24,063 bases of DNA from Spirochaetaceae bacterium (GTDB taxonomy: Bacteria; Spirochaetota; Spirochaetia; Treponematales; Breznakiellaceae), in assembly GCA_031290205.1 (NCBI GenBank), contig JAITNZ010000228.1:1-24063 (forward strand), in the 5' to 3' direction. The position numbers and the translations under genes were made by a program. Positions 7,775 to 15,965 of the stretch are shown here, piece after piece (the first letter of the stretch is position 1; each line of letters begins with the position of its first letter). The notes under the pieces are model-generated. The model did no database searches, was not told the origin of the DNA, and was given only the letters and a program-made list of their open reading frames with translations.

Positions 7775-7990
7775 TAAACCCAAGGGAATGAATCGCCCTT
7801 CTCTTACCAAGGGCAAGGCTGAAACCGCCAGAGACGGAATTAAACCCAAGGGAATGATTCGCCCTTCTCATACTGAAGGCAAGGCTGAAAGTGCCTGAGA
7901 CGGAATTAAACCCAAGGGAACGAATCCGCCCTTCTCATACTGAAGGCAAGGCTGAAAGTGCCTGAGGCACCCTGAGGCACCCTGAGGCGC
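7775..7990. repeat. Three 66-bp tandem repeats plus three 10-bp repeats
   Basis: Units start near 7775, 7841 and 7907 with AAACCCAAGGGAA and contain a GCCCTTCTC...GAAGGCAAGGCTGAAA core. The last unit runs into three copies of CCTGAGGCAC/CCTGAGGCGC (7961-7990). On the minus strand each unit reads as a small hairpin with a TCA loop, then CAGCCTTGCC...AAGGGCG. Degenerate relatives are present at 12497-12546 and 19137-19310, so this belongs to a dispersed family. There is no unique spacer of CRISPR type. The array fills the gap between gmd and the truncated permease. Confidence 0.9.
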
Positions 7991-8200
7991 TTAAATGACA
8001 TCCACAAATGAGCATTCATATTTATTGAACATGACAAGTCCTGAAAAGAAAAAGATAAGGGTGAGGACAATACTGATAGTGATCATGTCTGCCGACACAT
8101 ATCCCGATCCGAAAACCCAGATTCGAAAGAGTTCTATAGGGGCGCTTAAGGGATTTATATAGAATACCCATTTATATTTTTCGGGCACGGTGGAATTCAC
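7991..8200 (-). pseudogene. ABC-2 polysaccharide export permease, C-terminal remnant
   Basis: The 69-codon frame NSTVPEKYKWVFYINPLSAP, followed by IELFR, a hydrophobic helix and LVMFNKYECSFVDVI, matches the last quarter of Wzm/TagG-type ABC-2 permeases. Those proteins are about 260-280 residues and end in the same VPEKYRW...NP...F...RxExxFxDxx pattern. The rest is missing: the homology begins exactly at the manC stop codon, and the apparent GTG start at 8200 overlaps that stop. A deletion therefore joined manC to the middle of an export-permease gene. The ATPase partner is not in the window. Confidence 0.8.
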
Positions 8201-9237
8201 CTGCTACTCTCTTGCAATTGTTTTGCTATCTCGCCTGCTTTATGGACAGCATCTTTGGACGATACCAGTATTCCGTTCGGCGTGTTGATAACCACTATGT
8301 GTTCTAATCCGATAACGGCGACCGGTTTTTCTTCATCATTGCGAACAAAAATATCCGCACAATCAATAGTATGGACATCGTTTCCTTTTATATAATTCCC
8401 CTTGCTATCTTTCGGCAAAATATCGTGAAGGTCTTTGAAATTCCCCACATCCGCCCAATCAAATTCGGCAAGGGTTACGAGCAATTCCGGGTCTCTTTCC
8501 ATCAGTAAATAGTCGATAGCGCCGCTTTTTAGCGAAAGATAACACTTGTTATACTCATCAGAATTAATATTAGAGATGGCGTCTAACTTTTCGAAATTTG
8601 CCTGCATTTGTGGCGCGTATTTTTTTATTTCTCGAAGGAAGAGGCGGACGCTGCCTATAAAATAACCGGTATTCCAGAGAAAATTACCGGATTCAACATA
8701 TTGTTTTGCGGTCGCCGCGTCGGGCTTTTCCTTAAACGCATTAACCTGGTAAGCATCCCCGTCAGCCGCGCCTTTTTCTATGTACCCAAACCCGACAGAA
8801 TTATATGCCGGCTTTACGCCGCATAGCACAATCTTTTGTTTTTCAAGAGAGGCGGCGCAGGCTTTTTTTATCGAAGCTGAAAAACCGGCTGTGTTTTGCA
8901 CGATATGATCGCAGTGGATAAACACGACAGCCTCATCTTCGCGGTTTAATCTTTTAAGCGCGTCGAGGGCGAATAACACACAATTTGCCGTCCCCCGCCT
9001 TCCCGGTTCTATCAATATATTTGCCGATGGAAATCCTTTCAGTTGTTTTTCAATATGATGAGCATGGCTCTTTTCCGTTACAATAAAGACATCGCTCGCT
9101 GTAGCCTTTGCCCGCTCAAACGTTTGCTGCAACAGCGTTCCGTTCCCCGCGAGGTTCAACAGATGCTTAGGATAATCTGGTTTTGAAAGGGGCCAGAGAC
9201 GGGTGCCGGACCCTCCGGCAATAATTATGATAGTCAT
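8197..9237 (-). CDS. manC: Mannose-1-phosphate guanylyltransferase
   Basis: Makes GDP-mannose from mannose-1-phosphate and GTP, supplying Gmd. From the ATG at 9237 the protein is 346 residues and begins MTIIIIAGGSGTRLWPLSK, with the pyrophosphorylase motif GGSGTRLWP at 8-16 and KH of the PKxL element following. NSVGFGYIEKG and AFKEKPD are the later sugar-nucleotide contacts. The frame is open for a further 61 codons upstream, but those codons lie over the end of the barrel gene and have no resemblance to the family. Length fits the short form without the phosphomannose isomerase domain. It follows the barrel gene by 13 bases. It ends at the junction with the truncated permease. Confidence 0.95.
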   Translation of the reverse strand: MTIIIIAGGSGTRLWPLSKPDYPKHLLNLAGNGTLLQQTFERAKATASDVFIVTEKSHAHHIEKQLKGFPSANILIEPGRRGTANCVLFALDALKRLNREDEAVVFIHCDHIVQNTAGFSASIKKACAASLEKQKIVLCGVKPAYNSVGFGYIEKGAADGDAYQVNAFKEKPDAATAKQYVESGNFLWNTGYFIGSVRLFLREIKKYAPQMQANFEKLDAISNINSDEYNKCYLSLKSGAIDYLLMERDPELLVTLAEFDWADVGNFKDLHDILPKDSKGNYIKGNDVHTIDCADIFVRNDEEKPVAVIGLEHIVVINTPNGILVSSKDAVHKAGEIAKQLQESSR

Positions 9238-9250
9238 GGAGGGCGTGCCC

Positions 9251-10828
9251 TTAGTAAAAAAAGTCGAGTCCAATGTATATTTCCTGGTTATCACCCGAAG
9301 GGAAATTTTCTGTTTTTGCCCATTCCATGATATTGACGGCAAAGCTGCATCTAAAAACCAGGTTGCGCCACTTGAGCGGGAAGGCGAGCATTTCAATGCC
9401 GCCGGTGACCATAAAATCATCGGGGGTAAACGCCATATCTTTGACGGGCTTCCCGTAATAATCAGATAACTTACCGTTCATAAATGCCATATCGATGAGT
9501 GGTGAAAGCATAATCTCGAAATGAAAATAACTGAACCAACTAACGTTGAACCATGTTGCCGGCTCAAAATTAATAACATGAACGGGAAAATCCAAGTTCA
9601 ACGAGAGCATATTATTGGCAGAGAGCGCCCTGTCGCGGATGCCGCGGAGCATATTACCCGCTTCAGCCCTATCGCGGTCGCGGAAGTTTTCAGGATCGTT
9701 AAACCACTGCTTATACCGCAGCCTGCCGCTTATTCCCGCGATACCGCCGAGCATCTTATGCCCTTTCGCAAGGAATGTTATGTTGTTATTCAATTCAGTG
9801 AAATTGATATTGTACTCGTTGGAATTCTCCACGCTTAATATGACGCCTTCCCTAAAATTTTCGACCCGATTGATATTGTTAAATCCGATTTTTTGCGTTA
9901 AGCCCAAAATGGGACCATGCCGATACCCTAAATCGGCGCCGCCGAGTCGGTAGTTTATTTTTCCCGAAATCTCAGGTTTGTAGACCAGCTCGCCGAGAAC
10001 CGGAACCTTTATGCCCAGCGGGATATTCCAGCGTCCATACATTTTTGAATACATATACTGAATGTCTTCAAAAATATTTTCATGATACTGTTTTTCAAAC
10101 ATAAAATATTCTTCTTCGATAACCGTTCCTTGATCAAACCCGAATGTCAGCGTGGTATCTTGAACGGGAATGTCAAGCGACAGACCCGTAACATTGGTAA
10201 ATGAAAACGGCTCGCCTACAACATAGGCGAATCCCGCGTTAAAAGACACATTCCAATTATACCCCAGTGCCCTAAAAGGATAATTTGCCTCTATGTCTAA
10301 CACATACTTTCCCTTTGAAAAGTCGCCCAGATGAAAATCATCCAGCATAAAACCTATATCGATGCCGAGCGGCGTCAGGCTGCCCAGAAAATTATAGTCG
10401 CGTATCTTGAAAAACATTTCAAATCCGCCGTTTGAGTCGAACTTAGGCTGGGGCAAAACGACAAAATTCACCGTATCAACAGTCGTGATGAGCAAAGTAA
10501 CACCGCATCTTTCGTCGCCGGCGTCAAACTCATCCTCGGTATATTCAATAAGCGCCGTTTCCAACTGAAGGTGATTCCTTAGCACCTGCGTTTTTTCTTT
10601 TATAAATAGATCGAGGGCTTCCTTGTCGGCAAACTCAGTCCCTATCGTAAAATTACCCGCTCGCAAGATAGCTGAAGAATGGGTGCGCCCTTCAATGTTA
10701 AAATCAATCTTTTCTATAAAATACCGAATCGCTTGGGGCTCTTCCTGCCCGTCCGCCGCGCCTGCCCCGATAAAAAACAAACAGGCGAGCGCCCACACAT
10801 AGTATTTACGCACCGGCGCCTGCCGCAA
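9251..10828 (-). CDS. Outer-membrane beta-barrel protein with one POTRA-like domain
   Basis: 525 residues. Residues 8-28 are a signal peptide (VWALACLFFIGAGAADG, cleavage likely near ADG). Residues about 34-115 look like one POTRA domain (YFIEKIDFNIEGRTHSSAIL...). The remainder alternates aromatic and polar strands and ends YIGLDFFY, the terminal aromatic expected of a barrel recognised by BamA. This resembles small Omp85/surface-antigen relatives in treponemes rather than BamA itself, which has five POTRA domains. The start is a TTG at 10828 overlapping aroB by 23 bases; a GTG at 10813 is the alternative, and in-frame stops exclude anything earlier. Coupled translation with aroB is likely. 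Passenger or substrate unknown. Confidence 0.75.
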   Translation of the reverse strand: MRQAPVRKYYVWALACLFFIGAGAADGQEEPQAIRYFIEKIDFNIEGRTHSSAILRAGNFTIGTEFADKEALDLFIKEKTQVLRNHLQLETALIEYTEDEFDAGDERCGVTLLITTVDTVNFVVLPQPKFDSNGGFEMFFKIRDYNFLGSLTPLGIDIGFMLDDFHLGDFSKGKYVLDIEANYPFRALGYNWNVSFNAGFAYVVGEPFSFTNVTGLSLDIPVQDTTLTFGFDQGTVIEEEYFMFEKQYHENIFEDIQYMYSKMYGRWNIPLGIKVPVLGELVYKPEISGKINYRLGGADLGYRHGPILGLTQKIGFNNINRVENFREGVILSVENSNEYNINFTELNNNITFLAKGHKMLGGIAGISGRLRYKQWFNDPENFRDRDRAEAGNMLRGIRDRALSANNMLSLNLDFPVHVINFEPATWFNVSWFSYFHFEIMLSPLIDMAFMNGKLSDYYGKPVKDMAFTPDDFMVTGGIEMLAFPLKWRNLVFRCSFAVNIMEWAKTENFPSGDNQEIYIGLDFFY

Positions 10829-11918
10829 TATTTTTAATCAAATTCATTTCCTCCATTTTCTCCCCATTGAGCTGAATCAACACGGCGCCTCTTTCGGCGG
10901 GAACAACAAAACGAAAAGCGCCGGCTTTCTTTTTCTTATCATCGTCAAGAGAGCGCATAAATACTTCAAGCGATTTCATCGCGGGGTGAGGGGCGGCAAT
11001 CTCGTAGCCCAGAGCGCCAAGCAATGCGCGTATTTTTTCGCCCCGCGCTTTGGGTGTTTTTCCCCGCGCCAGCCCAAGTTCGCAGGCACGCGCTATGCCC
11101 CAGGCGACTGCCTCGCCGTGCGAAATTTTTCCCAATCCGGCGGAAGATTCCAGCGCATGGGCAAAGGTATGCCCCAGATTGAGCAGGACGCGCGCTTCCC
11201 CCGTCTCCTGCGGATCCGCCTCGACAAAACGAGCTTTCACCCGAACCGCCTCCGCAATTAATTTTGCCAATTTTTTTTTTAACACATCCGACTTATCTGT
11301 GGTAAAATTTTTGAGTGCGTAGAATTTTTCAAAGGCAATATCGTCATCGCTCTCTTCGTCTAAAATCGCGGTTTTAACGATCTCCGCCAGTCCCGACTTA
11401 ATCTGCGCCGCAGGAAGCGTCCCCAAGACCGAGACGGGCATATATACCGCCTGCGCGGGATAGAAGGTGCCGGCAAAATTTTTTCGTTCAAACATATCGA
11501 TGGCAGTTTTACCGCCGAGCGCCGCATCGACCATACCGAGCAGCGTCGTCGAAATAAAAGCCAGGCGCGCGCCCCGCATATAGATTGAAGCGGCAAAACC
11601 GGTAATATCCGTCATAACGCCGCCGCCAACCGCGACAAAAAGAGCGTCCCGCCCCGCGCCGCACTTTTGTGCCGCCTCGAGAATTTTTTCGACACTCTGC
11701 CAGTTTTTCGCGCCCTCACCGGATTCCAAAATGCAGAGGGCGCTCTCGTCCCTGCCTCGCGCCGCATCCGCTATGTGCCTTGTGTTGCTATCACAGACAA
11801 AGAGGGTAGGGGAGGGAGGAGCGCCCGCCCAGATTGATTGAATATTTTTCAGGGAAGGAAGATTTTCCTGTATATGGACAGCGGTTTTTACCCCGCCAAA
11901 GGTAAAGGTGGAAATCAT
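10806..11918 (-). CDS. aroB: 3-dehydroquinate synthase
   Basis: Second step of the shikimate pathway: DAHP to 3-dehydroquinate with NAD and a divalent metal. GGGVMTDITGFAASIYMRG, then TTLLGMVDAALGGKT, covers the NAD and substrate site. LAEIVKTA follows, and LNLGHTFAHALE with HGEAVAWG supplies the metal-binding Glu and His residues. 370 residues is normal. The ATG is only seven bases from the end of an inverted-repeat element (11926-12088), and no Shine-Dalgarno lies in those bases. It heads the unit aroB-barrel-manC. Confidence 0.96.
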   Translation of the reverse strand: MISTFTFGGVKTAVHIQENLPSLKNIQSIWAGAPPSPTLFVCDSNTRHIADAARGRDESALCILESGEGAKNWQSVEKILEAAQKCGAGRDALFVAVGGGVMTDITGFAASIYMRGARLAFISTTLLGMVDAALGGKTAIDMFERKNFAGTFYPAQAVYMPVSVLGTLPAAQIKSGLAEIVKTAILDEESDDDIAFEKFYALKNFTTDKSDVLKKKLAKLIAEAVRVKARFVEADPQETGEARVLLNLGHTFAHALESSAGLGKISHGEAVAWGIARACELGLARGKTPKARGEKIRALLGALGYEIAAPHPAMKSLEVFMRSLDDDKKKKAGAFRFVVPAERGAVLIQLNGEKMEEMNLIKNIAAGAGA

Positions 11919-11925
11919 GTTACAA

Positions 11926-12088
11926 AGGGCACGTCTAATAACTCATGCGCGGCAATCTTGCACCGCCTTTGCCTACATTTTTTCGCCCAAAATGCTCAAC
12001 ATAAACCCATTATGCTTGCGTTTTTGGGCTTCAAACTGCGGGCAAATTCGGCACAATCTTGCCTGCCCCTAGTTATTAGACGTGCCCT
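11926..12088. mobile_element. Small palindromic element (family A, copy 1) abutting aroB
   Basis: 163 bp with perfect 18-bp ends, AGGGCACGTCTAATAACT and its reverse complement. Most of the interior is also an imperfect palindrome, so a transcript would fold into one long hairpin. A diverged second copy lies at 18531-18688 before rplM (shared core CTTGCACCGCCTTTGCC and AAATTCGGCACAATCTTG). It has no reading frame of its own. No clear target duplication is visible. Confidence 0.85.
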
Positions 12089-12252
12089 AAAATAATCGAC
12101 ATGAGCCCACTATGCTTCGTTAGAAGTGTGGGAATTGAGAATATCGTATAGCACGAAACGATACATCCTATGCCGCCGAAACAGGCTTTAAGACAACGCA
12201 CGATTATAGTTTTTTATTGTACAGAGTAAGGGGGACTGATGTCAATACCTTA
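12089..12252. other. Unique leader DNA upstream of aroB; weak promoter possibility
   Basis: This stretch lies between two repeat elements. On the minus strand there is one TATAAT (12203-12208) about 285 bases from aroB, without a good -35. Nothing else was recognised. Confidence 0.2.
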
Positions 12253-12273
12253 AGGGCGAGCGCATTAAGAATT

Positions 12274-12354
12274 TGTCCACAGATGGCCACAGATACACAC
12301 AGATTTTCACTCCGTAATTTTCTTCATCTGTGTTAATCTGTGTGTATCTGTGGA
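12274..12354. repeat. CACAGAT-type hairpin
   Basis: GTCCACAGAT and ACACACAGATT on the left pair with AATCTGTGTGTATCTGTGGAC on the right (about 12333-12354), around a loop containing TTTTCACTCCG. Short-period repetition of CACAGAT is obvious. The left half is shared with 20338-20376 (inverted) and the right half with 17252-17306. Confidence 0.8.
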
Positions 12355-12496
12355 CATACTTCTTCAGCATTTTCAAATCGTCCGCGAATGGACGCGAATA
12401 ATCATAAAATCTCCTTATAAATTGCGATTTCTTCGCGTCTTTCGCAGACTTTTTTCTGCATCAATCCGTAAAATCCGCGGATTTGCGTGATTTTTT

Positions 12497-12546
12497 ATTG
12501 CGCCTCAGGCGCTTTCTACCTTCGCCTTCAGTATGAAAAGGGCGTC
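12497..12546. repeat. Degenerate relative of the 66-bp repeat
   Basis: GCGCC-TCA-GGCGC hairpin followed by CTTCGCCTTCAGTATGAAAAGGGCG. This matches the minus-strand reading of the array at 7775-7990 (GCCTTCAGTATGAGAAGGGCG) with few differences. Confidence 0.7.
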
Positions 12547-12563
12547 ATCCACTTGGGGTCTGA

Positions 12564-12816
12564 TACACCGCCCCTTGGGGCGGTTAAAACTGGGGGTGCG
12601 GGGGATATGTTCCCCCGCATGAGCAAAGACTTCAAGGAGAAATCTTCAATACCCCGCTGCTTGCCGCGGGGATTTTTTATTTCAAATTCTTTTTGGTTCA
12701 ATACCCCGCCCCTTGGGGCGCGAAACTGGGGGTGCGGGGGATTTGTTCCCCCGCATACGCAAAGATTTCAAGGAGAAATCTTCAATACCTCGCTGCTTGC
12801 CGCGGGGATTTTTATT
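12564..12816 (+). repeat. Tandem pair of a four-hairpin module (period 138)
   Basis: Each copy contains, in order: a CGCCCCTTGGGGCG hairpin; TGCGGGGGAT-TGTTCCCCCGCA; AGAtTTC-AAGGA-GAAATCT; and CCcCGCTGCTTGCCGCGGGG followed by ATTTTT. The copies run about 12564-12680 and 12702-12816, and the last two hairpins recur at 1032-1087. The final hairpin with its T run resembles a Rho-independent terminator in the plus direction, though no plus-strand gene precedes it. Confidence 0.85.
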
Positions 12817-12869
12817 TTAATGCGCTCGCCCTGCTACTCCCGCGCTTGGATTGCAGAAAGCCTTCCCCT

Positions 12870-13703
12870 TCAATACGCAAAATAGTGGATGGCGGAATCG
12901 ATAAAGTTAAGGAGTTTTGCCTTCTGGAAATCGGATCTATTTTCGTTTGTGTCAAGATATTCTTTCCAGAGTTCGATAAAGTTTGCGATCGTTTTTTTAT
13001 CAAGCGGCAATTTATTGTTTATAAGGGTCAATTCGCTGTCGCGGTCGCGCAGTATCGTGGCGCCTGAAAATATTACACGCACTTCGCTAAGGATGTTTTT
13101 TTGTATGCGGGCAAGAAAGACCGCAAATTCATTGCCCCTATCGCCTGACTCTTTGGCGCTGAAGTCGCGGCAGTGAGTATAATTCCATGTTTCCAGCGGA
13201 ATACGCAGGCGGGTAAGACATTCTTTTGTAGATAAAACATCGCCTGAGGCGGCGGCGAACTGCGATGCGCTGACCCAGCGGCTCGAAGTTGCCGAGCGGA
13301 GTTCATAGCGGGCATCGAGCGCCGTGAGCCCTGCGATAACCGGTTCCGGCGTGCTCCGCCTGCATATACAACTGCCGATTGTCGTAAAATTCCGCAGAAG
13401 CACACTCAGCGTGCTCTTTAAGGAGAGGGCAAGCGCTTCCGGCACGATTTTGCCCAGGCGCACTATCCTGCTTAAACTGACCATCGAGCCGATTTCCAAA
13501 TAGCGTTCCGTCCGGTCTATCCTGCGGAGTTCCGCAATATTGTAGAGGGAAATCAAGGTATCGGGAAAGAAAAACAATTCATCTGTCTGTTTTTGCAGCC
13601 ACGAGGCGCCACCCGAAAAGAGAACCGCATCGGGATTTCTCTCCCATGCATTCATAAGCTCCGTTATCGAAGCCGGATAAAATATCTGCTTATTCTCTCT
13701 CAT
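12870..13703 (-). CDS. FAD-binding subunit of a molybdenum hydroxylase (XDH/CODH medium chain type)
   Basis: 277 residues with the pattern of the molybdopterin dehydrogenase FAD domain (PF00941): FYPASITELMNAW at the start, LFSGGASWL where the family has GGTDL, and LLRNFTTIGSCIC where it has RNxATIGGNI. The FAD-contacting Gly and Thr residues are partly kept and partly changed. It should pass electrons from the 2Fe-2S subunit to NAD or another acceptor. It overlaps the 2Fe-2S gene by 14 bases and is the last gene of the operon; the repeat cluster follows within 40 bases. The C-terminal domain is weakly conserved. The overall family call is good; the substrate is unknown. Confidence 0.82.
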   Translation of the reverse strand: MRENKQIFYPASITELMNAWERNPDAVLFSGGASWLQKQTDELFFFPDTLISLYNIAELRRIDRTERYLEIGSMVSLSRIVRLGKIVPEALALSLKSTLSVLLRNFTTIGSCICRRSTPEPVIAGLTALDARYELRSATSSRWVSASQFAAASGDVLSTKECLTRLRIPLETWNYTHCRDFSAKESGDRGNEFAVFLARIQKNILSEVRVIFSGATILRDRDSELTLINNKLPLDKKTIANFIELWKEYLDTNENRSDFQKAKLLNFIDSAIHYFAY

Positions 13704-14160
13704 TTATCCTCCTCCGCGCTGCCAGGATGCCGTTGACGAGCGTTTCCGAATCGGTGCAGCGGCACTTGATGCTGTTAAAGGCGGCGGCTATTTCTTCTCG
13801 GGATAATATCTTCTTGCTCCGTAATATTGAGGTGCCTATGAAGATTTTCCCCGCTCTGCAATAATCGCACACATCGGCGCCGGCTTCGTCAAAGCCTCTG
13901 ACAATGTCTTGGTATTCCTCACTTTGGGCAAAGCCTTCGATTGTTACAACCGTGCTCCCGCCAAGGCGGAAAGCGGGAATCAAGCATGAGGGGCTTATCG
14001 TATTGTTGAAGAGAACTATGCAGGCGCCGCAGTGTCCGCTATGGCACGCCGATTTTGTTCCGGTTAGCCCGAATTCTTCGCGGAGGACGTCGGCAAGCCG
14101 CTGATTCGGATCGACTTTTGTAACTACATTTTCGTTGTTTAAGATAAAAGATACCGTCAT
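13690..14160 (-). CDS. 2Fe-2S subunit of a molybdenum hydroxylase
   Basis: 156 residues. The first cluster is bound by C39, C44, C47 and C59 (ACHSGHCGACIV...SC) and the second by C98, C101, C133 and C135 (CDYC...CRC). All eight cysteines are present and length matches XdhC/CoxS-type small subunits. The usual QCGFCTPG around the second cluster is VCDYCRAG here, so the Gln that contacts the pterin is replaced. The start ATG overlaps the molybdenum-subunit stop as ATGA, indicating coupled translation and a complex of the three products. Confidence 0.92.
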   Translation of the reverse strand: MTVSFILNNENVVTKVDPNQRLADVLREEFGLTGTKSACHSGHCGACIVLFNNTISPSCLIPAFRLGGSTVVTIEGFAQSEEYQDIVRGFDEAGADVCDYCRAGKIFIGTSILRSKKILSREEIAAAFNSIKCRCTDSETLVNGILAARRRINERE

Positions 14161-15965
14161 TCCACCTCTTTCGCCTCCTCAAGGTTTCGAGGCGCCTCTT
14201 CAGTCTGCCTACTTCTTATATGCATAACCCTCCAAATATCCTGTCCTGTTATCGGGATACGCTCCAAATGATAGTCGACCGCCTGGGTGATAGCCTGCGT
14301 GTAGGCGGCGGGAACAACGCTGAAGGGAAGCGATTCAAGGACGCTTTCATCCTGAACGCTTTTATCAGGCTCTTCGATAAAGTCGATAGTGATGGGCGGC
14401 GTTTCGCTAACCGGCAGAATCTGATAATGTGCGGAGAGTTCCGGCGTAATCATGCCGTTTTCATATTTGATCTTCTCGGTTGAAACCCAGCCCAGCGCGG
14501 CAATCAGGGAGCAGCGGAGTATCTGTTTTGCTTTTGTTTGATTGGCAAGATGCCCCGAAGAAATATACAGCCAGATGCTGCGTATCTTGGCTTCATAATT
14601 TATCCGGTCGATTTCAATTTCGATTACCATGGCAGCCATAGGATTATCATGTTGATTTTCGGGCGGGTAGGGGAGGGGGAGGGCGTCGTCTTCTTCACCG
14701 CGATTTTCCGCAAGGGCAAAAGCTATCCCGATTCCCCGCTGAGGGAGAACTCGTTCTGCTTTTTTTTCGCCTACCGACCGTAGCAGTTCGTATACCGCCC
14801 ATTTTCTTTTATAGCCGCTTTTAAGCGAAACGGCGCATAAAACGTTATTCACCGATGTTTTTGTTTTTTCATCGGTTTCAAAACGGGATTTAAGTTTGCC
14901 GACGAGGCGCGAGATCCTCCAGCCTGAGCCTTCCTCCTTGAAGGCGTCGCATATTTTGGATATATGGCGCTCGAGGGCAAAGGCGGCAAACGAGGAGCCG
15001 AAACCGGCAAAGGGTCCCGTCGGCGGGATATTGTATAGTAACGCGGAACTTTTTATCTTTATTTTGCCCATTTTATAGACACCCAAAAATGAGTTTGCAA
15101 CGGTTTCGAGCATCCTGCCGCTTAAGAGCGCATAGGCGCCGAAACCGATTTTTGCTTCAACTTCTGTGTCAAGAATGACTCCTTCGGGGCTCAGGGTGCT
15201 TTTGATATGTATCACGGAGGCGCAACGTTTCGGCGAAAAAACATAATCCTCCTGGCGCTTTAACTGAAGTTTAACCGGCTTTCTGATTGTATAGGCGGCG
15301 AGCGCGGCGAGACAGGAAATCAACGAGGGATACCAAATCTTTCCGTCAAAAGTAATTCCCGTATCGGCATTTTCGACATGAACTTGGCTCGGGCTCATCT
15401 GCAAGAGCGCCGCTACCGCATCGCGCACATGGGCAGGGCATTGGGACGCCGTCTTGATACGAATAGTTTCTGCGGGCGCATTATCGGGAAAAAATTCCGC
15501 AAGCGCGCCGTGGGATTCGGTATACCAGTGTTCCTGAATACCGGTTTCATAGGTTCCTTCGATAACGAGCGTGCCTGACGATTTGGGCGGGCTTCCGCCC
15601 TCCATTTCTGTTTCGCAAAATATGTTTTCAGGATGAGCGATAGAAAGGAAGGCTTCTTCTTCTTCAATTTCGATGAGGCAGGCTTTTGCATATTCAGCAA
15701 GTTTTATCTTATCGGGTCCCGCCAGAAGGGCGAGAGGCTGTCCTATATAGGAAACCGAGTCGGAGGCGAGGACGGGCATATCTGTTTCAAAAAGCATATT
15801 TGTGCCCGGTATGTCTTCAGCAGTGATGAGCCTGTAGCCCCCTTCGATGAGGGAGCTCCCTTGTAACGGGAGGCAGCGTATTGATTTGAGTCTGCCCTTT
15901 GCCTTTGGGGAGCGGATTATTAAGACGGGGAACGCGCCCTGCGCGGGAATATCATCAACAAACAT
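14157..15965 (-). CDS. Divergent molybdenum-binding subunit of a xanthine dehydrogenase-like hydroxylase
   Basis: 602 residues, against about 750 in typical XdhA/CoxL. It begins directly at the VDDIP stretch (MFVDDIPAQGAFPVLIIRS), which lies about 20 residues in for most members. YIGQPLALLAG, HWYTESHGALAEF (145-157) and KPVKLQLKRQEDYV match the family. Key sites are altered: the glycine-rich VGGGFGGK loop reads TGITFDGK (202-209) and the substrate-Arg motif AFRGFG reads PFAGFG (318-323). The catalytic-Glu GVGE region reads SVLE (541-544), with Glu544 possibly kept. The middle (340-410) is shortened and rich in charged residues. The ATG overlaps the stop of the DegT gene by 11 bases. It may be a hydroxylase with an unusual substrate or a non-catalytic relative. 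Confidence 0.85.
   Translation of the reverse strand: MFVDDIPAQGAFPVLIIRSPKAKGRLKSIRCLPLQGSSLIEGGYRLITAEDIPGTNMLFETDMPVLASDSVSYIGQPLALLAGPDKIKLAEYAKACLIEIEEEEAFLSIAHPENIFCETEMEGGSPPKSSGTLVIEGTYETGIQEHWYTESHGALAEFFPDNAPAETIRIKTASQCPAHVRDAVAALLQMSPSQVHVENADTGITFDGKIWYPSLISCLAALAAYTIRKPVKLQLKRQEDYVFSPKRCASVIHIKSTLSPEGVILDTEVEAKIGFGAYALLSGRMLETVANSFLGVYKMGKIKIKSSALLYNIPPTGPFAGFGSSFAAFALERHISKICDAFKEEGSGWRISRLVGKLKSRFETDEKTKTSVNNVLCAVSLKSGYKRKWAVYELLRSVGEKKAERVLPQRGIGIAFALAENRGEEDDALPLPYPPENQHDNPMAAMVIEIEIDRINYEAKIRSIWLYISSGHLANQTKAKQILRCSLIAALGWVSTEKIKYENGMITPELSAHYQILPVSETPPITIDFIEEPDKSVQDESVLESLPFSVVPAAYTQAITQAVDYHLERIPITGQDIWRVMHIRSRQTEEAPRNLEEAKEVE

Larger units (their letters stand above)
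12253..12832. mobile_element. Composite 580-bp repeat element with GGGCGAGCGCATTAA ends
   Basis: AGGGCGAGCGCATTAA at 12253-12268 is matched by its exact reverse complement at 12817-12832. Between them are a CACAGAT-type hairpin (12274-12354), a GCGAATGG/CGCGTCTTTCGC-type segment (12380-12450), a relative of the 66-bp repeat (12497-12546) and two tandem copies of a four-hairpin module (12564-12680, 12702-12816). No coding capacity is recognised. The same end sequence occurs singly at 17238-17252 and, inverted, at 20378-20392. No target duplication was seen. Confidence 0.7.

Noticed and set aside
7775..7990. CRISPR array
   Set aside because: The whole 66-bp unit repeats, including what would be spacers, and only three units exist; no cas genes.
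9251..10828. Lipoprotein signal (ALAC) in the barrel protein
   Set aside because: The Cys at residue 16 lies within the hydrophobic core, with too few hydrophobic residues before it; a signal peptidase I site further on fits better.
11838..12095. Plus-strand 85-codon frame across the aroB start
   Set aside because: Most of it translates the palindromic element; the sibling frame at 18494-18694 exists for the same reason.
12487..12885. Plus-strand 132-codon frame with repeated KEKSSIP...LPRGFF words
   Set aside because: It is a translation of the tandem hairpin module; the protein repeats are the DNA repeats.
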